NCBI GenBank assembly: GCA_020634435.1
Contig: JACKBS010000005.1
Location: 744,001-808,000, forward strand
DNA length: 64,000 nt
Reading direction: 5' to 3'
DNA from: Ardenticatenaceae bacterium
GTDB lineage: Bacteria > Chloroflexota > Anaerolineae > Promineifilales > Promineifilaceae
The notes beneath the pieces are model-generated. The model searched no databases. It was not told where the DNA came from and was given only the letters and a program-made list of their open reading frames with translations. How positions within the stretch are numbered: the first letter of the stretch is position 1; every line of letters begins with the position of its first letter. Made by a program: the position numbers and the translations under genes. Below, one piece after another: positions 16,965 through 25,220 of this stretch.

Positions 16965-17028
16965 GGGGCGAGGCAGGTGGGCCGAACTTATGCCTGACAA
17001 ACGGGCGAGCTTCCACCTGCCTCGCCCC
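16965..17028. repeat. Perfect 16-bp inverted repeat between mreB and mreC
   Basis: GGGGCGAGGCAGGTGG (16965-16980) and its exact complement (17013-17028) flank a 32-base loop. It sits in the 202-bp gap between mreB and mreC with no T-run, so it may tune expression of mreC onward or stabilise the mreB message. About 80 bases further, near 17100, is an ACGGCCGT copy. Confidence 0.75.
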
Positions 17029-17146
17029 GTAATAAATGAAAAAAGTGATAAGTGGCCAGAGGATAACATAGAAGGATGAATGAGAGCTGAGAGATAAAAA
17101 CGGCCGTTCCGCCACCGTTCACGGATTACCGCTTACCGGACACCGA

Positions 17147-18208
17147 TTAATGGTGCGTGCTGCCCCGGTGCAACCCCGTAAGCGACCGCTGCCACAGTTC
17201 GATGTTTTCCAGCACGCGGCCCGCGCCACGCGCCACGCAGGTCATGGCATCCTCGGCCACCCAAACGCGCATCTTCACCATATCTTCCAGCCGGTCAGCC
17301 AGGCCGCGAATTTGTGCGCCGCCGCCAGCCAGGCAAATGCCCACTTCCATCAGGTCGGCCACCAGTTCAGGTGGGGTGTCGTCCAGGCAGTCGCGCACGG
17401 TGTCTACGATGATGTTGATGGAGGGCGACATCGCTTCGCGCAGCTCGATGCTGCTGATTTCTACCGACTGCGGCAGGCCGTTGATCAAGTTGCGGCCGCG
17501 CAGCGTCATGGTGCGTTCTTCGGGCAGGGGGAAGGCAGAGCCGATGCCGATTTTGACCCGCTCGGCCATGCGCTCGCCGATGAGCAAGTTGTATTTGTTG
17601 CGGGCGTACTGGATGATGTCCTCGTCCATTTCATCGCCCGCCACGCGAATGGAGCGGCTGACAACGATGCCACCCATAGCAAACACGGCTACTTCGGTGG
17701 TACCACCGCCAATATCGACAATCATGCTGCCGCGTGTTTCATTTACCGGCAGGCCCGCGCCGATGGCCGCTGCTGTGGGCTCTTCAATCAAATGCGCTTC
17801 ACGTGCGCCAGCGGAAATAGCGGCGTCGTACACGGCCCGTTTTTCCACCTCGGTGACACCGCTGGGGATGCCCACCACCACGCGCGGGCGCGGAAAGGGC
17901 ACGATCATTTGTTCATGCGCCTTGTCGATGAAATATTTAAGCATCGCTTCGGTGATTTCAAATTCGGAGATCACGCCATCGCGCAACGGCCGTATCGCCA
18001 CAATGTCTGCCGGGGTGCGCCCCACCATTTCGCGCGCTTCGGCGCCAATGGCCAATGGCTGGCGGGTGCGCCGGTTGATGGCCACCCAGGATGGTTCGTT
18101 GATGACAATGCCGCGATCGCGAATGTAGACCAGTGTATTGGCCGTACCCAGATCGATGCCGATGTCGAGTGAAAACAGGCCCAAGAGCCAGTCGAGTGGT
18201 CTAAACAA
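17147..18208 (-). CDS. mreB: Rod shape-determining actin MreB
   Basis: 353 residues. The actin-fold nucleotide motifs are present: DIGIDLGTANTLVY (phosphate 1, ~16-29), IEEPTAAAIGAGLP, MIVDIGGGTTEVAV (phosphate 2, ~170) and LAGGGAQIRGL (adenosine, ~297). It polymerises under the membrane and guides cell-wall synthesis. It heads a minus-strand series mreB-mreC-mreD-mrdA. The divergent gene at 18436 leaves ~227 bp for promoters on both strands. Motif-driven codons are visible: IRPL here is ACGGCCGT in the third phase. Confidence 0.97.
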   Translation of the reverse strand: MFRPLDWLLGLFSLDIGIDLGTANTLVYIRDRGIVINEPSWVAINRRTRQPLAIGAEAREMVGRTPADIVAIRPLRDGVISEFEITEAMLKYFIDKAHEQMIVPFPRPRVVVGIPSGVTEVEKRAVYDAAISAGAREAHLIEEPTAAAIGAGLPVNETRGSMIVDIGGGTTEVAVFAMGGIVVSRSIRVAGDEMDEDIIQYARNKYNLLIGERMAERVKIGIGSAFPLPEERTMTLRGRNLINGLPQSVEISSIELREAMSPSINIIVDTVRDCLDDTPPELVADLMEVGICLAGGGAQIRGLADRLEDMVKMRVWVAEDAMTCVARGAGRVLENIELWQRSLTGLHRGSTHH

Positions 18209-18435
18209 AGTTCCCTACAATCTCCCTTCCGTGTGTTCACGCTCAGGTGAACCAACGCGAAATTATACTCGACCGCCAACACATCACCAATTTTGTCCAC
18301 AAAATACCCCACGCTTGCCACCAAAATTTGTATAATTGCTTAGAATGGGATGAGCCAAACGGCCGTTTGCGGGAGAGATTGCCGTCCAGCGCGTATAACT
18401 TGCAGATTAGAACCAGACCCAAGAGGTTTTTTACG

Positions 18436-18849
18436 ATGGCAAACAAAGCATTATTTCAAGACTTAATTTTTGATGAAAATGGGAATCAGGTGGAAACGGC
18501 CGTTGTGGGCCATGATGTTTTCTACGTCATCGACGACGCTGGTTTCAAGCGCCACATCGACGCCGACCAGGTAGACCGGCAGGTACTCAGCATCTTTTTA
18601 GAGCAGCTGGAAGCCAACAAAGATATTGCCGTCGAGCAAGCGCTGAAAATGATGGGCAAGGACGACCTGTTTACCAAAGCCGCCATCGACGCCCAGCTTA
18701 ACAACGTTGATATGGACCAAATCATCGCCCAGGGCATTCCCGCCCAGGCCCGCCATATGATGGGCATGATGGGCTTCCGCATCACCATCAACTTCCATGG
18801 CGAAGTCATCAACATGGACCAGCCTACCTTGCCAGATGATGAATTGTAG
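18436..18849 (+). CDS. Conserved hypothetical protein, divergent from mreB
   Basis: 137 residues from ATG 18436, chosen because of AAGAGG upstream and because the longer open frame runs through the mreB promoter region. It begins MANKALFQDLIFDENG, is rich in acidic and methionine residues, and has no membrane segment. An HIDADQVDRQVL segment and an amphipathic helical middle (~50-100) are visible. I do not recognise a family. It is followed after 62 bp by a phosphoribosyltransferase gene. Confidence 0.65.
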   Translation: MANKALFQDLIFDENGNQVETAVVGHDVFYVIDDAGFKRHIDADQVDRQVLSIFLEQLEANKDIAVEQALKMMGKDDLFTKAAIDAQLNNVDMDQIIAQGIPAQARHMMGMMGFRITINFHGEVINMDQPTLPDDEL

Positions 18850-18855
18850 ATAGTT

Positions 18856-18902
18856 GCTGGCAGTTAGTGGTTGGTCAATTTCACTAGCCGCTAACCACCA
18901 GC
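18856..18902. repeat. CTAACCAC-type inverted repeat
   Basis: GCTGGCAGTTAG (18856-18867) pairs with CTAACCACCAGC (18891-18902) with two mismatches. It fills the gap between two plus-strand genes. The same CTAACCAC word recurs at 57190-57212. Confidence 0.5.
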
Positions 18903-18911
18903 CACCAAACT

Positions 18912-19511
18912 ATGTCCCAAGAAAGCTACGATTACAGTAACCGAGACAGTATCTGGCCCATTTCCTGGAATGATTTTCATGGATTGTGCCAGGCTATTGC
19001 TCTGGCTGCGGCCACATTCAATCCCGAAATCATCATCGCTATTGGGCGAGGCGGTTTTTATCCCGGTACGCTCATCGCCCACCTGCTGCGCACCGAAATT
19101 TACCCCGTGCGTTTCACCCGCCGCCTAAATGATGAAGTTGTGCGTCAGGATCCGCAGTGGCTACTGGAACCACCGGCGCTGGTACAGGGCAAACGCATTT
19201 TGATAGTGGATGAGATTGCCAGTTCGGGCAAAACGTTGCGTGGTGCTAAACAAAAAGTTGAGGAGTTAGGGGCGACGGTGGTGCAAACGGCCGTTCTCTA
19301 TGCCCACAGTTGGGGAACTGAGCTACCTGACTACATTGGCCTCATCAGCGATGCCCTGTTGCTGAATCCGTGGGATCGGGAGGTGGTGGTAAACGGCCGT
19401 CTCCAATTCCACCCCGAATACGCCGAGGCGTTTACCCATCAAGGTCAAGAACCAGACGAATCCCTAAGGATACCCGCCACGCCGATCAATCTGGCGAAAT
19501 CTCCGATTTAA
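18912..19511 (+). CDS. Phosphoribosyltransferase family protein
   Basis: 199 residues. The PRPP-binding motif is ILIVDEIASSGKTL (~97-110): two acids followed by the T/S-rich loop. An IGRGGFYPGTLIAHLL segment provides the first loop (~38-52). This resembles xanthine/hypoxanthine-type phosphoribosyltransferases, although usually the second acid of the DD/ED pair is directly preceded by another acid. Substrate is probably a purine or a nucleobase analogue but is not certain. Its stop overlaps the convergent regulator gene's stop by four bases. Confidence 0.82.
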   Translation: MSQESYDYSNRDSIWPISWNDFHGLCQAIALAAATFNPEIIIAIGRGGFYPGTLIAHLLRTEIYPVRFTRRLNDEVVRQDPQWLLEPPALVQGKRILIVDEIASSGKTLRGAKQKVEELGATVVQTAVLYAHSWGTELPDYIGLISDALLLNPWDREVVVNGRLQFHPEYAEAFTHQGQEPDESLRIPATPINLAKSPI

Positions 19512-22500
19512 TAGTTTCGTGGCTGTAGAATAGTTTGGACGGAAACGGCCGTTAAAAACCCCTCCCGCACCCCCTCATCATCAATCGTCTCAGCCAGCCG
19601 CCGAATAATGGTTCCCGCTTCCTCATAAGCCCCCTTCGCCTTCTCATCCTCCCCCAGTTCACCATACAGCCTACCCAACTCAGCCAAAATCGGCCACGCC
19701 TCTCCTGGCAGACCAATTTCCTGCGCCAATGTCAGGGCAGCTTGCAGATGCGTGATTGCCTGCTCATTATCGCCATCCCACTGCGCCAGCACTGCCTGCT
19801 GGCGCAGCAGCGGCAAGCGATAGCGGCGATTGCCCCCAATCGCTTTGGCCATCCGCTCCACCTCAGCCCGTGCCAGTTCGACATCGCCACACCGTAAGAG
19901 TGCCTCAGTTTCAAACCAGCCCGTTGTCCCCATCGGAGGGAGTGAGCCACCGGCATGGAAGGCCAAAACTTGCTTGGCATATCCATGCGCTTGCGCCCAC
20001 TCGCCACGCAGGGCGTGGATGGCGCATAGCTCCGCTAGCGTCAGGTCTGGGAAAGGATCAAAGCTGCCGTTGGCAACCGCTTCCAAAATAGTGAGCCACG
20101 CCGCTTGCGCCTCATCCAAAGCGAGAACCGCACGATGAATCATCCCATAAGTGGCCAAAGGGATAGTCACCATGGGATGATTGGCTTGACGTGCTTTGTC
20201 TACGGATTCTCTAATCAGTGGAATCGCCTGACCATACTGCCCTAACTCCAGATGGGCAAAAGCCAAAAAGCGAGCCACGTCTGATTGCTCCCAAGCGTTT
20301 TCCACTTGCTGAATGAAGGTATATGCTTTTTTGAGGGTGGCCAAAGCTTCTTGAGGACGGCCGTTTTGCACCTGACACCCACCGACGAGCCGTTGACTAT
20401 CATTGGCGAGTATCAAGTTACCGAGCGCTTCAAACCGTTGCTGAGCTTCAACAGCATACCGCTCCGCCTTTTCCCACTCCCGCCGGCCAGGATAAACATA
20501 CGCCAAACGCCTTAAGCAGTCAGCCAGTAATTGCCGATGGTCTAGCTCGCGCGCCAACTCTAACGCTTGATGAGCATATTTAAGCTCACTGTCGGTGTCA
20601 AAAATATTCCCCGATGCAGATGCCAAATTTATAGCTGTTTCCGCCATGCCTCGACGGTCATTCGTCTGTTCCGCCACCCGCCACGCCTGCTCTAAAACAG
20701 CGAAGGACTTCTCGGGATTAAGTAACGCCATATTGTAAAGTTCGGCAAGGTGATTAAGCCCTCGACATTCCATTGACGTGGCGCCAATTTTGCGCGCATA
20801 GGCAACCATCTCCTCGTAAAGCTGCCGCGCCGCTTCTGCCTGTTCGCTTAGTTCGTAAGCTTGCCCCAACCCCGTGTAGAGTGCTTGCCGATCTGCGCCC
20901 GAAATCGCCTCCGGCCACCCGCTTTGCTCCCCCACTTCAAAGGCCGTCTTATAATGGGAGATGGCGACCTGTGTGGCAAAGAGCGCGAGGGCTTCATTTC
21001 CCGCAAGCAAACTATAACGAATCGTCTCTGCGCTCAGCCCCGCATGGAGGGCATGATAGGCCAGCGTCGCTAAGGCCACGCTGGCTGTTTGGAGCTCTGC
21101 AAACGCGCGCCGATGCAAAATGCGCCGTCGCGCCACGCCTGCTTCGTCATAGACCACATCACTTATTTTTTGATGCGAAAATTGATAAACGAGGTCATGA
21201 TGGTGTGATAACAACTGTTTGTCGGTCTCTAGCAAAATTTGCCGGTTGAGCAGTTCATCCAGCGCAGTGATTGCTTCCATTTCGTCAAGATTAGCGACAT
21301 GATAGAGATGGTCAAACGTGGCTTTTTCCGCCAAAACGGCCGTTGCTGCCAGCAACCGATTTGCTGAATCCGTCAAGCGTTCCAACCAATCGCGCACAAT
21401 CTCCCGCACCCCAAGCCAGATGTGAGATGACGCCCCTTGTTCTTGCAACTTGCCCCAATCCACTTGCCAGCCAGACTCAGCCGAAGCGACTACCCCCTCA
21501 TCAACCAATGCCTTTATCGTCTCTGTTAAAAAGAGAGGCTGACCGGCCGTTTCTGTAAAAAGCCAGTCACTAAAGCGGAAGACATCGGAGGTCTGCAAGA
21601 GTCGTTCCAGAAGGTGGGTTGTCTCTGGCTCAGATAGCTCACTTAAATGGAGCTGTCGAAAGGCGACATGTCGTTTAAGCTGGGCTAACCAGCCTTGTGT
21701 TTCGGGTGATTCTGCCAATGCTTCCTGCCGCACTGTTAGCAGCAGCATAATGGGAGCTTTTTCTTCTGTCCAACGCGCAATGGCGTATTGGAAGAGATCG
21801 AGCGAGGCGGTATCGGCCCATTGGACATCGTCAATAAACAGGAGCAGGGGCGTGCGGGCGGCCAACGCTTGCCCCAGACGGGTAACGGCTTCGTACATAT
21901 GTTGGCGAGCGATATTCCCTTCTTGGAGCGGTTCGGACAGATCTGGGTAACGCTCACGCAGTTCAGGCCAGAGGTGGGTCAGTTGGGAGAGCCACAAATC
22001 GGAGAGCAAATCTTCGGGCGCATTTTCGCGCTCTAGCCGCTGCCGAAAAATCTGAATGATTGGCTGGTAAGAGAGGTCTGTGCTGGTTTCGTAGGCGCGA
22101 CTGCGCAGCAGATCGGCACCTTGCGTGGCCGCCCACAGGAGGAACTCCTGCGCTAGACGGGTTTTGCCAATGCCCGCACTGCCCACCAGCGTGACTATAT
22201 GCAGTCCATGAACGGCCGTTTGCCGGTACGCCTCAACCATTGCCGCAAATTCTGTTTTGCGCCCCACGAAAGGAATGGTGAGTCGCTTAAGTTGGGCGTT
22301 GTTGAGTTGGGAAACGGCCGTATTGCCTACCTGTTGCTCACGAATATGCGCCACGAGCTTCTTGGTTTCCCAAGCAGGCTCTATGCCCAGCTCCTCAGCT
22401 AAGATGGCGCGACACAATTCATATTGGGCAATGGCCGCGCTGCGCTCCCCGTGCAGGGCCAACGCCTGGATCAATTGTTTGTGCCCTTCTTCCCGCCACG

Positions 22501-23107
22501 GCTCCAGCGCGAGCTGCTGCCGCGCTAAGTTTTGGGCAGCCTGATAATCAGCTTGAGCCAAACGTTGAGCGGTCAGCTTGAATAAGGCGTCGAGTACCAG
22601 CCGATGGCATTGCTCACGTTCTTGTCGTAACCAGTCGTCAAAGGGCAGGTTGTTGCAGGTGAAGCTGGGCAGGAGGTCGCCGTTGTAGAGGGAAACGGCC
22701 GTTTGCCACTCATCACGCGCCAAAGCCGCCAAAAAATCAGCCACGTCTAGGCCATACTCGCTATCGGGATTGAATTGCGCGGTGGAACGTGTAATGAGGA
22801 GAAACTGGTCACCCTCTGTATCGCCTAATAATTGACGGAGCCGATGGAGCGATACACGCAGGTTTTGTTTCGCCGTCTTCTCTGGCTCATCCGGCCAAAA
22901 CAAAGTGGCCAACTCGTCGCGGGTATGGCACTGCTGCGCCGTCAGCACGAGATAGATTAGCAACCCTTGAATCTTGGCTGAACGAAAATTTGTGAGTTGT
23001 TGGCCGTCAAGGCTGGCTTGAAAAGTGCCAAAAAATGATAAGGCAAGCTGGTTCACAGATAGGTTGTTCCTAAGATGATTCCGAGTCGTGCCTAAGTATA
23101 TCTGCAA
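19508..23107 (-). CDS. BTAD-AAA-TPR transcriptional activator (SARP/LAL-like)
   Basis: 1199 residues. An OmpR/SARP-type winged helix (~18-100) is followed by a bacterial transcriptional activator domain (~105-255). The ATPase domain has a P-loop GSAGIGKTRLA (~310) and Walker B LLLFIDDVQWAD (~420). The C-terminal half is TPR-like helical repeats (A/L-rich, LGQAYELSEQAEAARQLYEE). Such STAND-type regulators switch on after ATP binding and often control neighbouring genes. The SnoaL-like gene starts 104 bp away on the opposite strand, a likely target. The 5' end is not sharply defined; an internal start near VNQLAL is possible. Confidence 0.85.
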   Translation of the reverse strand: MQIYLGTTRNHLRNNLSVNQLALSFFGTFQASLDGQQLTNFRSAKIQGLLIYLVLTAQQCHTRDELATLFWPDEPEKTAKQNLRVSLHRLRQLLGDTEGDQFLLITRSTAQFNPDSEYGLDVADFLAALARDEWQTAVSLYNGDLLPSFTCNNLPFDDWLRQEREQCHRLVLDALFKLTAQRLAQADYQAAQNLARQQLALEPWREEGHKQLIQALALHGERSAAIAQYELCRAILAEELGIEPAWETKKLVAHIREQQVGNTAVSQLNNAQLKRLTIPFVGRKTEFAAMVEAYRQTAVHGLHIVTLVGSAGIGKTRLAQEFLLWAATQGADLLRSRAYETSTDLSYQPIIQIFRQRLERENAPEDLLSDLWLSQLTHLWPELRERYPDLSEPLQEGNIARQHMYEAVTRLGQALAARTPLLLFIDDVQWADTASLDLFQYAIARWTEEKAPIMLLLTVRQEALAESPETQGWLAQLKRHVAFRQLHLSELSEPETTHLLERLLQTSDVFRFSDWLFTETAGQPLFLTETIKALVDEGVVASAESGWQVDWGKLQEQGASSHIWLGVREIVRDWLERLTDSANRLLAATAVLAEKATFDHLYHVANLDEMEAITALDELLNRQILLETDKQLLSHHHDLVYQFSHQKISDVVYDEAGVARRRILHRRAFAELQTASVALATLAYHALHAGLSAETIRYSLLAGNEALALFATQVAISHYKTAFEVGEQSGWPEAISGADRQALYTGLGQAYELSEQAEAARQLYEEMVAYARKIGATSMECRGLNHLAELYNMALLNPEKSFAVLEQAWRVAEQTNDRRGMAETAINLASASGNIFDTDSELKYAHQALELARELDHRQLLADCLRRLAYVYPGRREWEKAERYAVEAQQRFEALGNLILANDSQRLVGGCQVQNGRPQEALATLKKAYTFIQQVENAWEQSDVARFLAFAHLELGQYGQAIPLIRESVDKARQANHPMVTIPLATYGMIHRAVLALDEAQAAWLTILEAVANGSFDPFPDLTLAELCAIHALRGEWAQAHGYAKQVLAFHAGGSLPPMGTTGWFETEALLRCGDVELARAEVERMAKAIGGNRRYRLPLLRQQAVLAQWDGDNEQAITHLQAALTLAQEIGLPGEAWPILAELGRLYGELGEDEKAKGAYEEAGTIIRRLAETIDDEGVREGFLTAVSVQTILQPRNY

Positions 23108-23211
23108 AAGTGGAAACGATAAATTGTTATGTGGTAACGGAGTGGATACGGCCGTTTGCTATGGTGTGATCATTCAATTTGGCAACAAAACAAAGTATAA
23201 GGAGAGAACCT

Positions 23212-23637
23212 ATGTCAATTGAACAAAATAAAACTATTGTACGCCAACTTATAGAAGAGGTTTTTAATCAAGGAGATATTGCGCTGGCAGACACGCTGAT
23301 TGCACCTGACTTTATTGAACATGAAGCACTTCCCCCAGGGATGCCATCAGGTCGAGAAGGGACTAAGGCGGCAACCCAAATGATGCATACGGCCGTTTCC
23401 AATTTCAAAGCTGTCATCAACGATATGATCGCGGAAGGGGACAAAGTTGCCATTCACCTAACTTGGAGCGGCATCCAAACAGGCGAATTTATGGGAATGC
23501 CACCGACGGGCAACTCCTTTTCCATTAACGTATTCGACATGTTTCGGATTGCTAATGGCAAGATAGTCGAGCATTGGGGGTTGATGGATATCATGACCAT
23601 GATGCAACAGCTTGGCGCAATGGACGCACCTAAATAA
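23212..23637 (+). CDS. SnoaL-like / ester cyclase family protein
   Basis: 141 residues from ATG 23212, which has a good AAGGAG site; the longer open frame begins in the regulator promoter region. IEEVFNQGDIALADTLIAPDFIEH and VHWGLMD-like ending are typical of SnoaL/NTF2-fold proteins, which fold as a cone with a buried pocket. Histidine and aspartate in the pocket (FIEHEAL, VEHWGLMD) are conserved. Members act on polyketides or are of unknown role. It is divergent from the giant regulator and followed by a cytochrome pseudogene. Confidence 0.85.
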   Translation: MSIEQNKTIVRQLIEEVFNQGDIALADTLIAPDFIEHEALPPGMPSGREGTKAATQMMHTAVSNFKAVINDMIAEGDKVAIHLTWSGIQTGEFMGMPPTGNSFSINVFDMFRIANGKIVEHWGLMDIMTMMQQLGAMDAPK

Positions 23638-23702
23638 CAACAAAACGTTGACAGGCACTTTCAAAGTGACGGTCAACTTCGTGCGAGGGTAATTGCATTG
23701 AT

Positions 23703-24268
23703 ATGAAGATTTTACGCATAATAGGTGTTGTGTTCATCGTGTAGGTTGTACTTCTGGGTGCAGTGGTGGCTTATTCATCTATCCAAATCAATAACCATAG
23801 GGCTTACGCAAATTCTCTACTGTAGCCGACATCTTGCCGTGCCACCTAACCGGCACGATCAGGAGACCGGCCAGAGCGACTGGGTAAGTCCTGAACCAAC
23901 TGAATGCCACCTCTGACCTTTCCGAAATAGCCGATATACCGTTGCCAACGGATGAAGCCTCATTGGCCGAAGGGCATCGGCTTTACTAGATACTGGGCTG
24001 TGTCGGTTGTCATGGCCCCAGATTTGACGGTGATTGGATGCCACCGTCGGGAGAAGCGCAGCCCAAAAATATCGCACCGCACGAAACGGGCATTGGCGGT
24101 TGGACGCTTGAACAATTTAAGGCAGCTATCCAAACGGGCAATCGTCCTGATGGCCCAACACTTGATCCCTTTATGCCATAGGCATATTATGCACAGCTAA
24201 CCGATGTCGAGGTTGAAGCGCTCTATTTGTATTTACAAACGGTCGAGCCAGTGGCAACGGAAGAGTAA
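23703..24268 (+). pseudogene. Decayed c-type cytochrome gene
   Basis: Not one open frame. A start MKILRIIGVVFIV is interrupted by TAG, then VVLLGAVVAYSS continues as a signal anchor. Further on, PTDEASLAEGHRLY, a TAG, and ILGCVGCHGPD give a heme-attachment motif (CVGCH, ~24000). After a frame change comes GEAQPKNIAPHETGIGGWTLEQFKAAIQTGNRPDGPTLDPFMP, ended by TAG where family members have tryptophan, and finally YYAQLTDVEVEALYLYLQTVEPV. The order matches small membrane-anchored cytochrome c family proteins. At least three stops and one or two frame changes show it is inactive. Only fragments of up to ~60 codons remain open. Confidence 0.8.
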
Positions 24269-24332
24269 TCCCGTCATAAGAGGTGCGCTGAGCTCCAATA
24301 GTGTGGCGAATCTAGAACTTCAAAGGCGCAAA

Positions 24333-24608
24333 ATGATGATCTACCTGTACATTCGTTATGCTGTGATCAATGATGCGCGATGGAAGGAAGAGTTTGATAT
24401 TCATCTTGCGGCGCGGCAGGCAGGAGGAGCAACGGAAGTGGTATGTGTGACGCGGGATGTCGATAACCCGCAGGAGATCATTGTCGTCTTGGGCTGGCGC
24501 GATCTGGCTACGGTTAGAGCCTTTGCCAACTCAGTGAGCTTGCAAATGGCGTTGCAAAAGATGGAAGTGGTTGGGAAGGTTGAAGTAAGGGTTTTGGAGG
24601 AAGTTTAG
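24333..24608 (+). CDS. Small alpha/beta-barrel-like protein (monooxygenase-like)
   Basis: 91 residues from ATG 24333 (a second ATG follows directly); the frame is open upstream only through the cytochrome pseudogene. The pattern YIRYAVINDARWKEEFDIHLAARQAGGATEVVCVTRDVDNPQEIIVVLGWRD, beta-alpha-beta-beta, resembles the dimeric ferredoxin-like barrels of antibiotic-biosynthesis-monooxygenase-type proteins. No catalytic residues can be named. A similar protein lies at 24832, suggesting local duplication or a shared role. Confidence 0.55.
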   Translation: MMIYLYIRYAVINDARWKEEFDIHLAARQAGGATEVVCVTRDVDNPQEIIVVLGWRDLATVRAFANSVSLQMALQKMEVVGKVEVRVLEEV

Positions 24609-24831
24609 GGCGATTTGTTTGGATTGAAGGTGGTGCGGACGGAAACGGCCGTTACCCACATCTCCCTCCTCCCTCATTACCAATCCCCTCCCGAACTCTC
24701 CGCAACCGCCAAACCGGAAAAACTTCCCGACCCACATAGGAACGCGCCCCCAAGACACCCAAGGCGACCTGAGCTATTTTCTAATCAATATAAACAAACG
24801 TTTACTCATTGTGACAAAAAAGGAGATTCAA

Positions 24832-25101
24832 ATGACGGTTAGTGTTTTTGCGCAGCTTACAGTCAAAGATTATGAAGCTTGGAAAAGCAATTTTGATGGT
24901 GCGGCTCAATTTATGAAGGAATTAGGGGCGGTGAGCAGCAGCGTCCATCGCAACCTAGAAAACCCAAATTCAGTGATGGTTTTTCAGGAAGTTTCAGAGA
25001 GTTCATTGGATCAATATCTCTCTGTTTTGGACGGTGCCGCAGACAGAAGAGCGGAGGAAGGGATTCTGTCTTGGGAACTGTGGGTTGGGAAGCCCACTTA
25101 A
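24832..25101 (+). CDS. Small dimeric alpha/beta-barrel-like protein
   Basis: 89 residues from ATG 24832, preceded by AAAAAGGAG. VSVFAQLTVKDYEAWKSNFDGAAQFMKELGAVSSSVHRNLENPNSVMVFQEV follows the same beta-alpha-beta-beta plan as the protein at 24333, including an acidic/aromatic helix and an N-P pair before the third strand. The family is probably ABM-like; function unknown. An ACGGCCGT copy lies just past the stop. Confidence 0.6.
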   Translation: MTVSVFAQLTVKDYEAWKSNFDGAAQFMKELGAVSSSVHRNLENPNSVMVFQEVSESSLDQYLSVLDGAADRRAEEGILSWELWVGKPT

Positions 25102-25139
25102 CGGCCGTTTCACCTCAATCATTATTATGCCGATAATGG

Positions 25140-25175
25140 GTAATTGCCCATTTCCTCAACAAAATGGGCAATTAC
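25140..25175. repeat. Perfect 14-bp inverted repeat upstream of the sensor kinase
   Basis: GTAATTGCCCATTT (25140-25153) and AAATGGGCAATTAC (25162-25175) flank an 8-base loop. It ends 45 bp before the kinase start and shares the GTAATTG ends with the hairpin at 58158-58197. It could be an operator or a terminator remnant for the preceding gene; no T-run follows. Confidence 0.6.
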
Positions 25176-25220
25176 ATGCCATGCGTCTAGCCGGAGAAAT
25201 CAGCTATACTTATTAACACC

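Noticed and set aside
17150..18172. Long plus-strand open frames opposite mreB (over 320 codons)
   Set aside because: They are exactly antisense to a clearly identified gene, rich in His/Ala/Arg as expected from reversed codon bias, with no ribosome site.
23648..23677. Hairpin after the SnoaL gene as a terminator
   Set aside because: TTGAC..CACTTT/AAAGTG..GTCAA is imperfect and no T-run follows.
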